Source: Peptacetobacter hominis | GTDB lineage: Bacteria; Bacillota; Clostridia; Peptostreptococcales; Peptostreptococcaceae | DNA length: 64,000 nucleotides | Assembly: GCF_006861675.1 (NCBI RefSeq) | Contig: NZ_SGJB01000008.1 | Span: 1-64,000 of the forward strand | Direction of reading: 5' to 3' | Shown here: positions 27,114 to 36,738 of the stretch, in pieces | Position numbering within the stretch: the stretch's first letter is position 1 | How the letters are laid out: each line of letters opens with the position of its first letter | The notes under the pieces: generated by a model | The model's input: only the letters and a program-made list of their open reading frames with translations | The model's database searches: none | Told to the model about the DNA's origin: nothing | Made by a program: the position numbers and the translations under genes

Positions 27114-27796
27114 GACTTTTTTAATAAATCCGGTCTTCTTTCTCTGGTTATTCTTATAGACTCATCTCTTCTCCATTTTTCAATATTTGCATGGTTTCCG
27201 GAAAGAAGTACATCCGGTACTTTCATTCCTTCAAACTCTCTCGGTCTTGTATAATGTGGGTATTCAAGAAGATTATTCTCAAATGACTCGTCTTCAAATG
27301 ATTCATTCTGACCGAGAACCCCTGGTATAAGTCTTGATATAGAATCGATTATTATAAGTGCCGGAAGTTCTCCTCCTGTAAGCACATAATCTCCTATGGA
27401 AATTTCATCTGTAACAATCATATCGATTACTCTCTGATCGATCCCCTCATAATGGCCGCATAGAAGTATCACATCGTCCTCAAGAGACATTTCCTTGGCT
27501 ATCTCCTGATTATATACCTTTCCTTTTGGTGTAAGGTATATAACCCTTGGATTTTCGATATTATTAGTTTTTATAATATGTCTGTATGTATCAACTATAG
27601 GCTGAGGTGTCATTACCATTCCAGCACCGCCGCCAAACGGATAGTCATCTACTTTTTTATGTTTATTTTCAGAGAAATCTCTTATATTATATACATTAAA
27701 TTCTATAATCCCTTTTTCTATTGCTCTTTTCATGATACTCTCATTCATATATGAATTAATCATTTCAGGAAAGAGCGTCATAACGTGAAATCTCAT
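27104..27796 (-). CDS. trmD: tRNA (guanine-N1-)-methyltransferase
   Basis: Methylates G37 next to the anticodon to prevent frameshifting. SPOUT-family knot motifs include LLCGHYEGIDQRV, IGDYVLTGGELPALIIID and HYTRPREFEGMKVPDVLLSGNH. The 230-residue length is normal. It follows rimM by eight bases, the usual rpsP-rimM-trmD-rplS arrangement. The rplS promoter is embedded in its last codons. Confidence 0.97.
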   Translation of the reverse strand: MRFHVMTLFPEMINSYMNESIMKRAIEKGIIEFNVYNIRDFSENKHKKVDDYPFGGGAGMVMTPQPIVDTYRHIIKTNNIENPRVIYLTPKGKVYNQEIAKEMSLEDDVILLCGHYEGIDQRVIDMIVTDEISIGDYVLTGGELPALIIIDSISRLIPGVLGQNESFEDESFENNLLEYPHYTRPREFEGMKVPDVLLSGNHANIEKWRRDESIRITRERRPDLLKKSCR

Positions 27797-27804
27797 ACTA
27801 TCAC

Positions 27805-28320
27805 CTAGTCCTCAAGCATTCCCTTTATAGGGTCTATTATCATTTTTCCTTCTTCTATATCTATCTCAGGTACAAATTTCATAACTGCAGGGATAAGGAA
27901 TTCCTTACCTTCATCATTTTTTATTACATATACATCATTTGCTGCATACTGAAGCACATCCTTTAAGACTCCCACTCTTTCACCAGATACTGTGAATACT
28001 TCTATTCCTATCATATCCGCTATGAAGAATTCTCCTTCTTCAAGCTCAAATGATTCATCTCTTGATACGTAGATATTTTTTCCAACAAGCCTCTCAGCAT
28101 CTTCTACTCTATCTATACCTTTTATTTTCATTATTACAAGATTTCCTTTGTATCTGACGTTTTCCATTTCCCATTCCGTATCTCTGTCATTTCCAAGATA
28201 GAAAACTTCAAGAAAATCAAATCTGTATATATCATCTGTTGAAGGAAGAACTCTGACATCACCTTTAAGACCCTGAGTCTTTACTATCTTCCCAACTTTA
28301 AAATGAGTTACTTTTTCCAT
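27805..28320 (-). CDS. rimM: 16S rRNA-processing protein RimM
   Basis: Assembly factor for the 30S head that binds S19. The N-terminal beta-barrel begins FKVGKIVKTQGLKGDVRVLP. The C-terminal PRC-barrel includes FFIADMIGIEVF, QYAANDVYVI and EFLIPAVMKFVPEID. The length is 171 residues. A terminator separates it from khpA upstream, so the rimM-trmD pair may depend partly on read-through. Confidence 0.95.
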   Translation of the reverse strand: MEKVTHFKVGKIVKTQGLKGDVRVLPSTDDIYRFDFLEVFYLGNDRDTEWEMENVRYKGNLVIMKIKGIDRVEDAERLVGKNIYVSRDESFELEEGEFFIADMIGIEVFTVSGERVGVLKDVLQYAANDVYVIKNDEGKEFLIPAVMKFVPEIDIEEGKMIIDPIKGMLED

Positions 28321-28381
28321 AATAATTATCCACCTTATATATTAATTGGTATATATTTAACTTTCTACTATATTGTAAAAA

Positions 28382-28408
28382 AGGATTAGGTCAGAAAGAC
28401 CTAATCCT
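28382..28408 (-). terminator. Terminator between khpA and rimM
   Basis: An 11-bp perfect stem, AGGATTAGGTC (28382-28392) with GACCTAATCCT (28398-28408), has a five-base loop and a TTTTTT run on the minus strand. It sits inside the conserved rpsP-rimM-trmD block and would lower expression of rimM and trmD relative to rpsP. Confidence 0.9.
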
Positions 28409-28410
28409 GG

Positions 28411-28650
28411 TTATACTATTTCAAGAGAAACTTTTATCTTCTCTTTGTTTGCAACAGATCTGACAACAGTTCTGATAGCTTTTGCTATTCTTCCCTGCTT
28501 TCCGATAACCTTACCCATATCGTCAGGTGCAACAGTAAGTTTAAGGATTATTTCACCATTTTCTTCTGTTTCCACAACAACTACTTCATCGGGGTTATCA
28601 ACCAGAGCCTTAGCTATATCTACAACTAGCTCTTTCATCATATCCAACAT
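28411..28650 (-). CDS. khpA: KH-domain RNA-binding protein KhpA
   Basis: Small RNA-binding protein (79 residues) made almost entirely of one KH domain, with the GxxG-type loop in MGKVIGKQGRIAKAIRTVVR. In streptococci KhpA pairs with KhpB/Jag to bind many RNAs and affects cell division. It is the YlqC homolog, next to rpsP as in B. subtilis. Only six bases separate it from rpsP. Confidence 0.93.
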   Translation of the reverse strand: MLDMMKELVVDIAKALVDNPDEVVVVETEENGEIILKLTVAPDDMGKVIGKQGRIAKAIRTVVRSVANKEKIKVSLEIV

Positions 28651-28656
28651 CTCCTA

Positions 28657-28917
28657 TTATTTAGAAGTTTTAACACCGTTCTGCTCTAATAATTTTTTAA
28701 CTGTATCTGTTGGCTGAGCTCCTGTAGCTAACCATTTTTCAGCACTTTCAGTGTTTATTTTAACTACTTTTGGCTCTACTACTGGGTTGTAGTATCCTAT
28801 TTCCTCTATGAATTTACCATCTCTTGGAGCTCTTGAATCAGCTACTACTATTCTGTAGAAAGGTTTTTTGTTAGCTCCCATTCTTTTTAATCTTATTTTA
28901 ACTGCCATTACAGCCAC
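28657..28917 (-). CDS. rpsP: 30S ribosomal protein S16
   Basis: S16, an early assembly protein of the 30S subunit, 86 residues. The sequence has the family start [18 protein letters not shown], then [20 protein letters not shown] and [13 protein letters not shown]. It starts [10 protein letters not shown]; the second Met may be the true start. It is 30 bp downstream of ffh. Confidence 0.97.
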   Translation of the reverse strand: MAVMAVKIRLKRMGANKKPFYRIVVADSRAPRDGKFIEEIGYYNPVVEPKVVKINTESAEKWLATGAQPTDTVKKLLEQNGVKTSK

Positions 28918-28947
28918 CTCCGAAAATTTTTCTATATTTTTGTTTTA

Positions 28948-30306
28948 TTATTTAAAAAAAGGTAATCCGGCAAAACCGCCCCTTTTCTTCTTACCTTTGC
29001 CACCAGTCATTCCTGTAAACATCTTCATCATTTTTTTCATTTCATTAAGCTGTTTTATAAGTCTGTTTACGTCCTGTACCGATGTTCCGCTTCCTTTCGC
29101 TATTCTTTTCTTTCTGGAAGCATTCAGTATAGAAGGATTTCTTCTCTCTTCTATTGTCATTGACTGGATTATAGCCTTTGTTCTTTTCATTTCTTTTCCA
29201 TTAAGGTCTACATTTCCAAGCTGGTCCTTTAACTGACCCATACCAGGCATCATACCAAGTATTTTTTCCATCGATCCCATTTTCTGAATCTGCTCAAACT
29301 GTGAAAGCAAATCCTCAAAATCAAATTCCTGTTTTCTCAGTTTCTGCTCAAGTTTTTTTGCTTCTTCAAGATCGACTGTTTCCTGGGCTTTTTCTATAAG
29401 ACTCAGAACATCACCCATGCCAAGAATTCTTGAAGCCATTCTGTCCGGATGGAAAGGTTCTATATCGTCAAGTTTTTCACCCATACCTATGAATTTTATA
29501 GGTTTGTTTGTTACAGCTCTTATAGATAGCGCTGCACCACCTCTTGTATCACCATCAAGCTTTGTAAGAACAACACCGTCTATTCCAAGAGCTTCATTGA
29601 AGCTTTCTGCAACATTTACGGCATCCTGTCCTGTCATTGCATCGACAGTAAGAAGTATCTCATGAGGTTTAACCTCAGCTTTGATATTTTTAAGCTCATC
29701 CATAAGAAGTTCGTCAACATGAAGTCTACCGGCAGTATCTATTATTACTATATCGTTTGAATTCGCTTTTGCGTGTTCAAATCCGGCCTTTGCTATATTT
29801 ACAGGATTTTCCTTGTCTCCCATAGAGAAAACCGGAATATCCAGTTTTTCACCAACTACCTGAAGCTGTTTTATGGCTGCCGGTCTGTATACGTCACACG
29901 CAACAAGAAGCGGCTTTTTACCCTGTTTTTTCAGGTATCCACCAAGTTTTCCAGAAGTAGTTGTCTTACCTGCCCCCTGAAGACCAACCATCATTATTAC
30001 TGTAGGTGGCTTCGATGATATCATTATCTTACTCTGAACATCACCCATAAGTGCAGTAAGCTCTTCATTGACTATCTTTATAACATGCTGACCTGGTGTT
30101 AAGCTCTGCATAACCTCCTGACCAACACATCTTTCCTGTACCTTCTTTATAAATTCCTTTACAACTTTGAAGTTTACGTCTGCCTCTAAAAGAGCCAGCT
30201 TAACTTCTCTCATTGCATCTTTTACATCCTTTTCAGAAAGCTTTCCCTTTGATTTAAGTTTGCCGAAAGCGTTCTGAAGTTTATCAGATAATCCTTCAAA
30301 TATCAT
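28948..30306 (-). CDS. ffh: Signal recognition particle protein Ffh
   Basis: GTPase subunit of SRP, which binds signal sequences and the SRP RNA. The NG domain shows GLQGAGKTTTSGKL, DTAGRLH and TKLDGDTRGGAALSI. The methionine-rich M domain includes GMMPGMGQLKDQ and the RNA-binding SGTSVQDVNRLI. The tail is basic and glycine-rich. The frame opens at 30324, but ATG 30306 has GGGGG eight bases upstream and overlaps the ylxM stop as ATGA, so the start is 30306 (452 residues) and translation is coupled to ylxM. Confidence 0.97.
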   Translation of the reverse strand: MIFEGLSDKLQNAFGKLKSKGKLSEKDVKDAMREVKLALLEADVNFKVVKEFIKKVQERCVGQEVMQSLTPGQHVIKIVNEELTALMGDVQSKIMISSKPPTVIMMVGLQGAGKTTTSGKLGGYLKKQGKKPLLVACDVYRPAAIKQLQVVGEKLDIPVFSMGDKENPVNIAKAGFEHAKANSNDIVIIDTAGRLHVDELLMDELKNIKAEVKPHEILLTVDAMTGQDAVNVAESFNEALGIDGVVLTKLDGDTRGGAALSIRAVTNKPIKFIGMGEKLDDIEPFHPDRMASRILGMGDVLSLIEKAQETVDLEEAKKLEQKLRKQEFDFEDLLSQFEQIQKMGSMEKILGMMPGMGQLKDQLGNVDLNGKEMKRTKAIIQSMTIEERRNPSILNASRKKRIAKGSGTSVQDVNRLIKQLNEMKKMMKMFTGMTGGKGKKKRGGFAGLPFFK

Positions 30307-30671
30307 TCTATTATCCCCCTGCATATTTCTTCTATTTTTTCCAGTTCAGGGATTAAATCCATGCACTCTTTTCTTTCAGAAAGAGTACATCTAATGTCAA
30401 CAATTCTATCTTTTATAAGATTTATTGTCTCTTCCTGTTTCTGAAGCTTAGATACAAGATGAAGTTTTTGTTCATATTCCTTCATTGTCTTTTCAGATCT
30501 TTTGAGCGTATCGTACACACCCTGTCTTGATACGTTCAGATTTTCACTTATTTCACCCAATGAATAGTCCTCCTCATAATAAAGAGAAACTATTTCTCTC
30601 TGTTTTTCAGTAAGTAAATCCTTATACTGCTCAAACAGCTGTCCAACCTCTATCATCTTATCAAGATTCAT
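30303..30671 (-). CDS. ylxM: YlxM/UPF0122 helix-turn-helix protein of the SRP operon
   Basis: Small (122-residue) protein resembling sigma factor region 4: EKQREIVSLYYEEDYSLGEI is followed by NLNVSRQGVYDTLKRSEKTM. The C-terminal half is probably a coiled coil. Family members precede ffh in Firmicutes; in streptococci YlxM modulates SRP GTPase activity. Its stop codon overlaps the ffh start. It has its own promoter, with an 11-bp palindrome at the predicted transcription start. Confidence 0.92.
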   Translation of the reverse strand: MNLDKMIEVGQLFEQYKDLLTEKQREIVSLYYEEDYSLGEISENLNVSRQGVYDTLKRSEKTMKEYEQKLHLVSKLQKQEETINLIKDRIVDIRCTLSERKECMDLIPELEKIEEICRGIIE

Positions 30672-30691
30672 ATCTTCACTTCCTAAAGTAA

Positions 30692-30721
30692 ATAGTGTAA
30701 AGGTTAATTACTTTACACTAT
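30692..30721. repeat. Perfect inverted repeat in the ylxM leader
   Basis: ATAGTGTAAAG (30692-30702) and CTTTACACTAT (30711-30721) form an 11-bp perfect inverted repeat with an 8-bp spacer. It covers the predicted transcription start of ylxM. No T run follows on the minus strand, so it is more like an operator or 5' mRNA hairpin than a terminator. Confidence 0.75.
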
Positions 30722-30724
30722 GAT

Positions 30725-30753
30725 ATTTTATATTATTCACCCTGTCTTGTCAA
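30725..30753 (-). promoter_or_regulatory. Promoter of ylxM-ffh
   Basis: TTGACA (30753-30748), a 17-bp spacer and TAAAAT (30730-30725) lie between the ftsY stop and ylxM. The predicted start site falls inside the palindrome at 30692-30721. Confidence 0.7.
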
Positions 30754-30791
30754 CGATTTTTATTGAAAAAATAACTTTTTTGTGTAACAGA

Positions 30792-32084
30792 CTAGTTTCC
30801 AAAAAGAGCGTCTGTAAATGAATCAGCATCAAAATCCTGAAGATCTTCAACTCTTTCACCTACACCTATAAGTTTTACAGGTACGTCAACTTCTGATTTA
30901 ACAGCAAGAACTACACCACCTTTTGCAGTTCCATCAAGTTTTGTAAGAGCTATTCCCGTTATATCTGCCACCTCTTTGAATGTTTTCGCCTGCACAACCG
31001 CATTCTGTCCTGTTGTAGCATCAACTACAAGAAGCACCTCTCTTTTTGCTTCCGGGAATTCTCTGTTTATTATTTTGAATATTTTTCCAAGCTCATTCAT
31101 AAGATTTGCTTTATTATGAAGTCTTCCTGCTGTATCACAGATAAGTACATCCACATGTCTTGCTTTTGCAGCTTTTATAGCGTCAAATACAACAGCACCT
31201 GGATCAGCTCCCTCCTGATGCTTAACTATATCAGTACCTGTTCTTTTTGCCCATATATCAAGCTGCTCTGTCGCTGCTGCTCTGAATGTATCAGCTGCTG
31301 CAAGCATAACCTTTTTCCCCTCTGATTTATATCTTGAGGCAAGTTTTCCTATAGTTGTAGTTTTACCGACACCATTTACTCCAACCATAACTATTATGCA
31401 TGGAGATGGTTCTACGTCAAGTTTACATTCTCCATTGCTAAGTATTTCTCTAACTATTGATTTAAGTTCATCTCTTACCAGCATAGGATCAGTTATTTTC
31501 TTTCTTCTTACTCTGTCTTCAAGCTGTTCTATTATTTCCATTGTAGTGTTTACACCTACATCTGCTGTTATAAGTACTTCTTCAAGGTCTTCAAAAAGTT
31601 CTTCATCAACGCTTGTGTATGATTTTAAAACCTCGTCTATTCTGTCTGTTATACCCTGTTTTGCCTTTTCAAGTCCTTTTTTAAGTCTTGCAAAAAGACC
31701 TTCTTTTTTTTCTGTAGGTTTTTCTCTTCCTTCATTAAGCTCAACTGTACTTTCTTTTACAGAAACATCTTCAGTAACTTCCTCTACAGAAATAGTTTTC
31801 TCAGATACTTCAAGTTCAGTTTCTTCAACAGTGTTGTATTCCGTTTCAGAAATCTCATCTGATTCAGTATTATCAGTTTCTTCTTTTATATCTTCTGTTT
31901 TTTCAGCTTCAGAGTCTGCCACTTCTTCCTCTACCTTATTTTCTTCCTCTATAGAAACAGTCTCATCATTTATTATTTCCTCTGTTTCCACTTCAGAGGA
32001 TTCAGTTTCCTCGTTTACTGATATCTCCTCTATTTTTTCTTCTTCTTTTTTACTTTTGCCAAATCCAAACAGTTTTTTAAACAT
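30792..32084 (-). CDS. ftsY: SRP receptor FtsY
   Basis: Membrane-associated GTPase that docks SRP-ribosome complexes. The C-terminal NG domain has GVNGVGKTTTIGKLA, DTAGRLHNKANLM and TKLDGTAKGGVVLAV. Residues about 15-125 form an acidic, low-complexity A domain rich in Glu, Val, Ser and Thr. The N-terminus MFKKLFGFGKSKK is the amphipathic membrane-targeting motif. The frame opens at a GTG at 32096, but GGAGG lies five bases before ATG 32084, which gives the conserved N-terminus and 430 residues. It follows smc by 11 bp. Confidence 0.96.
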   Translation of the reverse strand: MFKKLFGFGKSKKEEEKIEEISVNEETESSEVETEEIINDETVSIEEENKVEEEVADSEAEKTEDIKEETDNTESDEISETEYNTVEETELEVSEKTISVEEVTEDVSVKESTVELNEGREKPTEKKEGLFARLKKGLEKAKQGITDRIDEVLKSYTSVDEELFEDLEEVLITADVGVNTTMEIIEQLEDRVRRKKITDPMLVRDELKSIVREILSNGECKLDVEPSPCIIVMVGVNGVGKTTTIGKLASRYKSEGKKVMLAAADTFRAAATEQLDIWAKRTGTDIVKHQEGADPGAVVFDAIKAAKARHVDVLICDTAGRLHNKANLMNELGKIFKIINREFPEAKREVLLVVDATTGQNAVVQAKTFKEVADITGIALTKLDGTAKGGVVLAVKSEVDVPVKLIGVGERVEDLQDFDADSFTDALFGN

Positions 32085-32095
32085 AAATACCTCCA

Positions 32096-35000
32096 CTATC
32101 TTAAGTCTGTCATTTTTTCGGCTTCATCAAGTTTTACACTTATTATTTTTGATACACCTTTTTCCTGCATAGTTACACCATATATGTATTCAGCAGCCTG
32201 CATAGTTCCTCTTCTGTGAGTAACAGCTATAAACTGTGTTCTTTCTGAAAGTTCATTCAGGAATTTTCCGAATCTATATACATTTATATCGTCAAGAGGA
32301 GCCTCTATCTCGTCAAGTATACAGAAAGGAGTCGGTCTTGAAAGTATTATCGCAAAAAGTATGCTTATAGCAGTAAGTGCCTTTTCTCCACCTGAAAGAA
32401 GGTTTATATTTTTCATTTTCTTTCCCGGAGGCTGAGCTGTTATAATTATATCACTTTCAAGTATGTTTTCTTTATCTTCAATAGAAAGATGTCCCTTTCC
32501 ACCTCCGAAAAGTTTAGAATATACTTCCGAAAAATTCTTTGATATTTCCTCAAATTTTATCTTAAACTCAGATTTCATATTTGTCTCAAGTTCATCTATT
32601 AGAGATTTTATTGAGCCTATTGAATCTTCAAGGTCTGATTTCTGTTCACTGTAAAGATCAAATCTTTCTTTTATAGAAGTATATTCTTCTATTGCATCCA
32701 GATTGATGTTTCCAAGACCTTTTATTTTTCTTTTCAGAGATTCAATTTCTTTCTTTGTAATAGATATCGTATCGTCTCTCATATCACAGGCCTGAACAAA
32801 TGTCATTTCATACTGTTCAAATAGTCTGTTGAGATAATTATCCTTACCTGATTTAAATCTCTCAAGTCTCGATTCAACCTTAAACCTTTCTTCCCTCAAG
32901 TCAAGAAGTTCTCTTTCCATGTTTTTAAGGGTTACAGATGATTTATCATATTTTGATTTCATTTCATCTCTGGATAATTTTTTGTTTTCAAGTAATGAAA
33001 TGGCCTCTGAAAGCATTGATGAAACTTTTTCTTTTTCCTTTGTTTCATTATTCTTTTGTTCATCCAGAATTTTTATACTTTCTTCGTCTGCTTTTATTTC
33101 ATCTAAAAGTCTGCTTATATTATTTTCTGTTTCTTTGTTCTCTCCATCGAGTCTCTCTATTTCAGAATCCATTGATTCTATCTCTTTTTTAACAGAGATA
33201 AGCTCTCTGTTCATAGCTTCAAACTCTTCTCTTTGAGAATCATATTTTTTTCTAAGTTCTATAAGCTGTTTAGAAAGTTTTTCATCCTCTTTTCTATCAT
33301 TTTCAATCTGATTATCAACTTTATCTGCTTCCAATTTTATTTCTTTTATTTTAGAAACAGTATAATTCATATTAGAGCTTATACTCTCTCTTTCTCTTTC
33401 CAGCTTTTCTATAGATTCATTACATCTTTTTATATCATTTCTTATATTTGAAAGTTCAGCTTCTCCTGAAGTTATCTCTCTTTCAGTATGCAATATATTT
33501 TCTGAAAGTCTTTCTTTTTCAGTGTTGAGATTTTTATAATCAGATTCAAGTTTATACCTGCTGATTTTCTCATCTGCTATAATAGTTTTTATTTTTTCTA
33601 TTTTATCTTTGTATTCATCTATAAGTCTTCCTCTTGAAAGTATACTTGTAGATCCTTTTATACTACCACCTGTCATAGCTCCCCCAGGATTGAATATTTC
33701 ACCATCCAGTGTGGCTATTTTAAACTTGTAGTCTGTATCTTTCGCAAATTGTATAGCATCATCCATATCTTTTGCTACAAGAGTTTTTCCAAGCAGATTT
33801 TCAACTATGTTTCTGTATTTTTCATCACAGATTACAATATCAGATGCGATTTCTACCGATATATCTGATTTTACTCTATCCATGTCAATTCTAAGAGGTT
33901 TTATTATATTTACAGGAAGGAACGTTACTCTCCCACCTTCTACTTTCTTCAGATATTCTATCGCTTCTTTTGCACTCTGCTCGTCTTCTGTTATAATATT
34001 CTGCATAGCTGCACCAAGTGCTGATTCTATAGCTTTTTCGTATTTTTCGGATACTTTTACAACCTGTGCAACAGCACCATCTATGCCTCTCAAATGATTA
34101 TTCTTCAGTACTTTTTTTACACCTTTTTTGAATCCCTCGTACTGATTTTCCATATCTACATATATATCAAGTTTTGACTGATTGTCATTTCTCTCAAACT
34201 GCAGCTTGGTTATCCTATCATTTATAGAGCTTATATCTGATGTCACACTTTCTATATCAGACGTATTTTTTTCTATTTTATTTTTTATATCAGTTTTTTC
34301 TTTATTTAAATTCTGAATTCTTTCTTCTGATATCTTTTCTGCTTTTTTATAGGACTTTTTATCAAGTTCAATCTGTTCTGTTTCATTATCTATATCCTGC
34401 CATCTGTTCTCCATATTTTCTCGGTTTGTTTCAAGAACAGATAATCTGTTGGATATTTCCTGACTTGTGTTCATTGCCTGTATCACTCTATCTTTTATCT
34501 CTTCTATATTTTTTTCTATACTTTCAATCTGCTCTTTATTTACTTTATTAGAAGTTCCACTTTTTTCAATTTTTTCTTCAGATAGAGTCATATCAGAAAT
34601 TTTTTGAGTTTTCTCAACTTCTTTTTCCTTTATTTTGGCTGTATTGATATCTATATTATTTTTTCGATCCTGTATCTCTCTATTTTTTCTCTCTATTTCA
34701 TTTCTTTTGTTGTTTCTTCTTTCCTCTATAAGATTTAACTCAGCATCTTTCTTGTTTACAACTTCTCTCAGAGATGATACATATTCTCCGTCTTTTTCTA
34801 TATCTGAATCAGCTATTCTCATATCTTCATCAATATCTACAAGATTTTCTTCTTCTAATTTTACTTTCCTGATGTATTCTGAAATTTTCTCGTCTTTTTC
34901 TTTTAGCTGTTTTTCAGTTTCCTTTACTTCTTTTTCTATCCTATCTATCTCTCTAAGGAAGCTATTTACTTCTAGAACCTTTAGATTTTTGTCTAACTCC

Positions 35001-35647
35001 ACAAACTGCTCGGCTTTTTCCTTTTGAATTTTCATAGGGCCAATCTGTTTTTCAAGTTCAAAATATATATCGTTTATTCTCTCGAGGTTTTCAGATGTAT
35101 TTTTAAGATTTTTTTCAGCCTCAAGCTTTCTATATCTGTATTTTGATATACCACAGGCTTCATCAAATACTTTTCTTCTTGAAGAACCTGTTGTATTCAA
35201 TATATCATCTATTTTTCCCTGCTCAATTATAGAATAACTGTCTTTTCCTACTCCAGTATCAAGAAAAAGTTCTTTTATATCCTTCATTCTGCACTGTTTT
35301 CCATTTATGAAAAACTCACTTTCTCCACTCCTGTAGGCTCTTCTTTTTACTGTTATTTCAGTAAATTCAAGATCTATTTCTCCATCACTGTTGTCTATTG
35401 TAAGAGCAGCTTCACAGTAATTCATCGCTTTTTTCTTATCTGAACCTGCAAAAATAACGTCTTCAACTTTATCACCACGAAGACTTTTCATACTCTGTTC
35501 TCCAAGAACCCATCTTACAGCATCAGAAATATTACTTTTTCCACTTCCATTTGGTCCAACTACAGCTGTTATACCTTTGTTGAATACAATTTCTGTTTTC
35601 TCCGGGAATGATTTGAACCCTCTAAGCTCAATCCTTTTTAAGTGCAT
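32096..35647 (-). CDS. smc: Chromosome segregation protein SMC
   Basis: SMC ATPase that organises and segregates the chromosome with ScpA and ScpB. Walker A GPNGSGKSN is at residues 31-39 and the Q-loop region EQGKIDDIL near residue 143. Long coiled-coil arms flank a hinge (about 500-660) that contains GGAMTGGSIKGSTSILSR at its end. The C-terminal signature is LLSGGEKALTAISILFA and Walker B is FCILDEIEAPLDD. The length is 1183 residues. Gene order rnc-(radical SAM)-smc-ftsY matches Clostridia. Confidence 0.98.
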   Translation of the reverse strand: MHLKRIELRGFKSFPEKTEIVFNKGITAVVGPNGSGKSNISDAVRWVLGEQSMKSLRGDKVEDVIFAGSDKKKAMNYCEAALTIDNSDGEIDLEFTEITVKRRAYRSGESEFFINGKQCRMKDIKELFLDTGVGKDSYSIIEQGKIDDILNTTGSSRRKVFDEACGISKYRYRKLEAEKNLKNTSENLERINDIYFELEKQIGPMKIQKEKAEQFVELDKNLKVLEVNSFLREIDRIEKEVKETEKQLKEKDEKISEYIRKVKLEEENLVDIDEDMRIADSDIEKDGEYVSSLREVVNKKDAELNLIEERRNNKRNEIERKNREIQDRKNNIDINTAKIKEKEVEKTQKISDMTLSEEKIEKSGTSNKVNKEQIESIEKNIEEIKDRVIQAMNTSQEISNRLSVLETNRENMENRWQDIDNETEQIELDKKSYKKAEKISEERIQNLNKEKTDIKNKIEKNTSDIESVTSDISSINDRITKLQFERNDNQSKLDIYVDMENQYEGFKKGVKKVLKNNHLRGIDGAVAQVVKVSEKYEKAIESALGAAMQNIITEDEQSAKEAIEYLKKVEGGRVTFLPVNIIKPLRIDMDRVKSDISVEIASDIVICDEKYRNIVENLLGKTLVAKDMDDAIQFAKDTDYKFKIATLDGEIFNPGGAMTGGSIKGSTSILSRGRLIDEYKDKIEKIKTIIADEKISRYKLESDYKNLNTEKERLSENILHTEREITSGEAELSNIRNDIKRCNESIEKLERERESISSNMNYTVSKIKEIKLEADKVDNQIENDRKEDEKLSKQLIELRKKYDSQREEFEAMNRELISVKKEIESMDSEIERLDGENKETENNISRLLDEIKADEESIKILDEQKNNETKEKEKVSSMLSEAISLLENKKLSRDEMKSKYDKSSVTLKNMERELLDLREERFKVESRLERFKSGKDNYLNRLFEQYEMTFVQACDMRDDTISITKKEIESLKRKIKGLGNINLDAIEEYTSIKERFDLYSEQKSDLEDSIGSIKSLIDELETNMKSEFKIKFEEISKNFSEVYSKLFGGGKGHLSIEDKENILESDIIITAQPPGKKMKNINLLSGGEKALTAISILFAIILSRPTPFCILDEIEAPLDDINVYRFGKFLNELSERTQFIAVTHRRGTMQAAEYIYGVTMQEKGVSKIISVKLDEAEKMTDLR

Positions 35648-35670
35648 TCACCTGTCCCCTTTCTGATAAT

Positions 35671-36738
35671 TTATAATTCGTATATCTTATAAAGTTCTCT
35701 GTATATTGAATCAATATCGATTTTCTTTACAAGATTTCCATCAGCATATATAAGCATCATATCATCCGATATATCCATTTCAACAGCTTTCATAGATGCA
35801 TTATATTTATTTCTGATATACTGCACATTTGATTTTTTGTTTCCTATTACCTTTGATATATTTTTTCTGGAAACACCTATTTTTATTTCAGATACATCCG
35901 TACCCGAAATAATACTATCTATATAGTCTTTTATCATTTCAGATTCTACAAGTTCTCTAAATGCAGGATGATATGGTCCAGCCACTACATCTTTTCCTTC
36001 CTGTATATCATCTGTCGCCTGAAGCCCAACTCTTATAACATTTATATTGTGCATATTATAAAGAACAAGAAGTTTTTTTACTATAGATATACTCTTTTCA
36101 AGGTCAAGCGGTTTATATTCTCCACTTTCAAGCAATCTTTCAAGACCTGTCTCCTTTATAACAAGTGTCGGATATATTCTTACACAGAATGGATTCATTT
36201 TTATAAATTCCTTTGCTGTATAAATACATTTTTCTTCAGTATCTGATGGAAGTCCAACCATCATCTGAAGACCGAGATTTATTTCATGCTTCTTTATAAG
36301 TTCGGCACTTTTATATACCACCCGGGCACTATGACCTCTTACACTATCGACAAGAACATTCTCATCAAGAGACTGTACCCCTAACTCTATTATTGTAGTT
36401 CCATATGATTTTACCATTTCAAGAATTTCATCATCTATGCAGTCCGGTCTTGTAGACATTCTTATATCCTGAACCACACCTTTATCTACATATTCTTTGG
36501 CTACGGCAAGAAGTGATTTCTGTATTTCCGGATCAATAGCCGTAAAACTTCCACCAAAAAATGCTATTTCAACTGAAGCATCAGGATCTATTGTAGGAAG
36601 ACATTTTTCTATTATATCTCTTACATCATCAGGAGTAACTGTAGTACATACACCTGTTATTTTCTGCTGATTACAGAATATACAGTCGTGCGGACAACCC
36701 TGATGTGGAACAAAAATAGGTATTATTCTCTTTTTCAT
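35671..36738 (-). CDS. Radical SAM protein, Elp3-related
   Basis: Radical S-adenosylmethionine enzyme of 355 residues. The cluster-binding CX3CX2C motif is C15, C19 and C22 in HQGCPHDCIFCNQQ. The core continues with EIAFFGGSFTAIDPEIQ, DIRMSTRPDCID and TTIIELGVQSLDE, features shared with Elp3 and HemN relatives. No acetyltransferase domain follows, only a short C-terminal region of about 80 residues. Substrate is unknown. It starts on the rnc stop codon (TAATG overlap), so it is translationally coupled to rnc and is 23 bp from smc. A role in RNA modification is possible but unsupported. Confidence 0.85.
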   Translation of the reverse strand: MKKRIIPIFVPHQGCPHDCIFCNQQKITGVCTTVTPDDVRDIIEKCLPTIDPDASVEIAFFGGSFTAIDPEIQKSLLAVAKEYVDKGVVQDIRMSTRPDCIDDEILEMVKSYGTTIIELGVQSLDENVLVDSVRGHSARVVYKSAELIKKHEINLGLQMMVGLPSDTEEKCIYTAKEFIKMNPFCVRIYPTLVIKETGLERLLESGEYKPLDLEKSISIVKKLLVLYNMHNINVIRVGLQATDDIQEGKDVVAGPYHPAFRELVESEMIKDYIDSIISGTDVSEIKIGVSRKNISKVIGNKKSNVQYIRNKYNASMKAVEMDISDDMMLIYADGNLVKKIDIDSIYRELYKIYEL

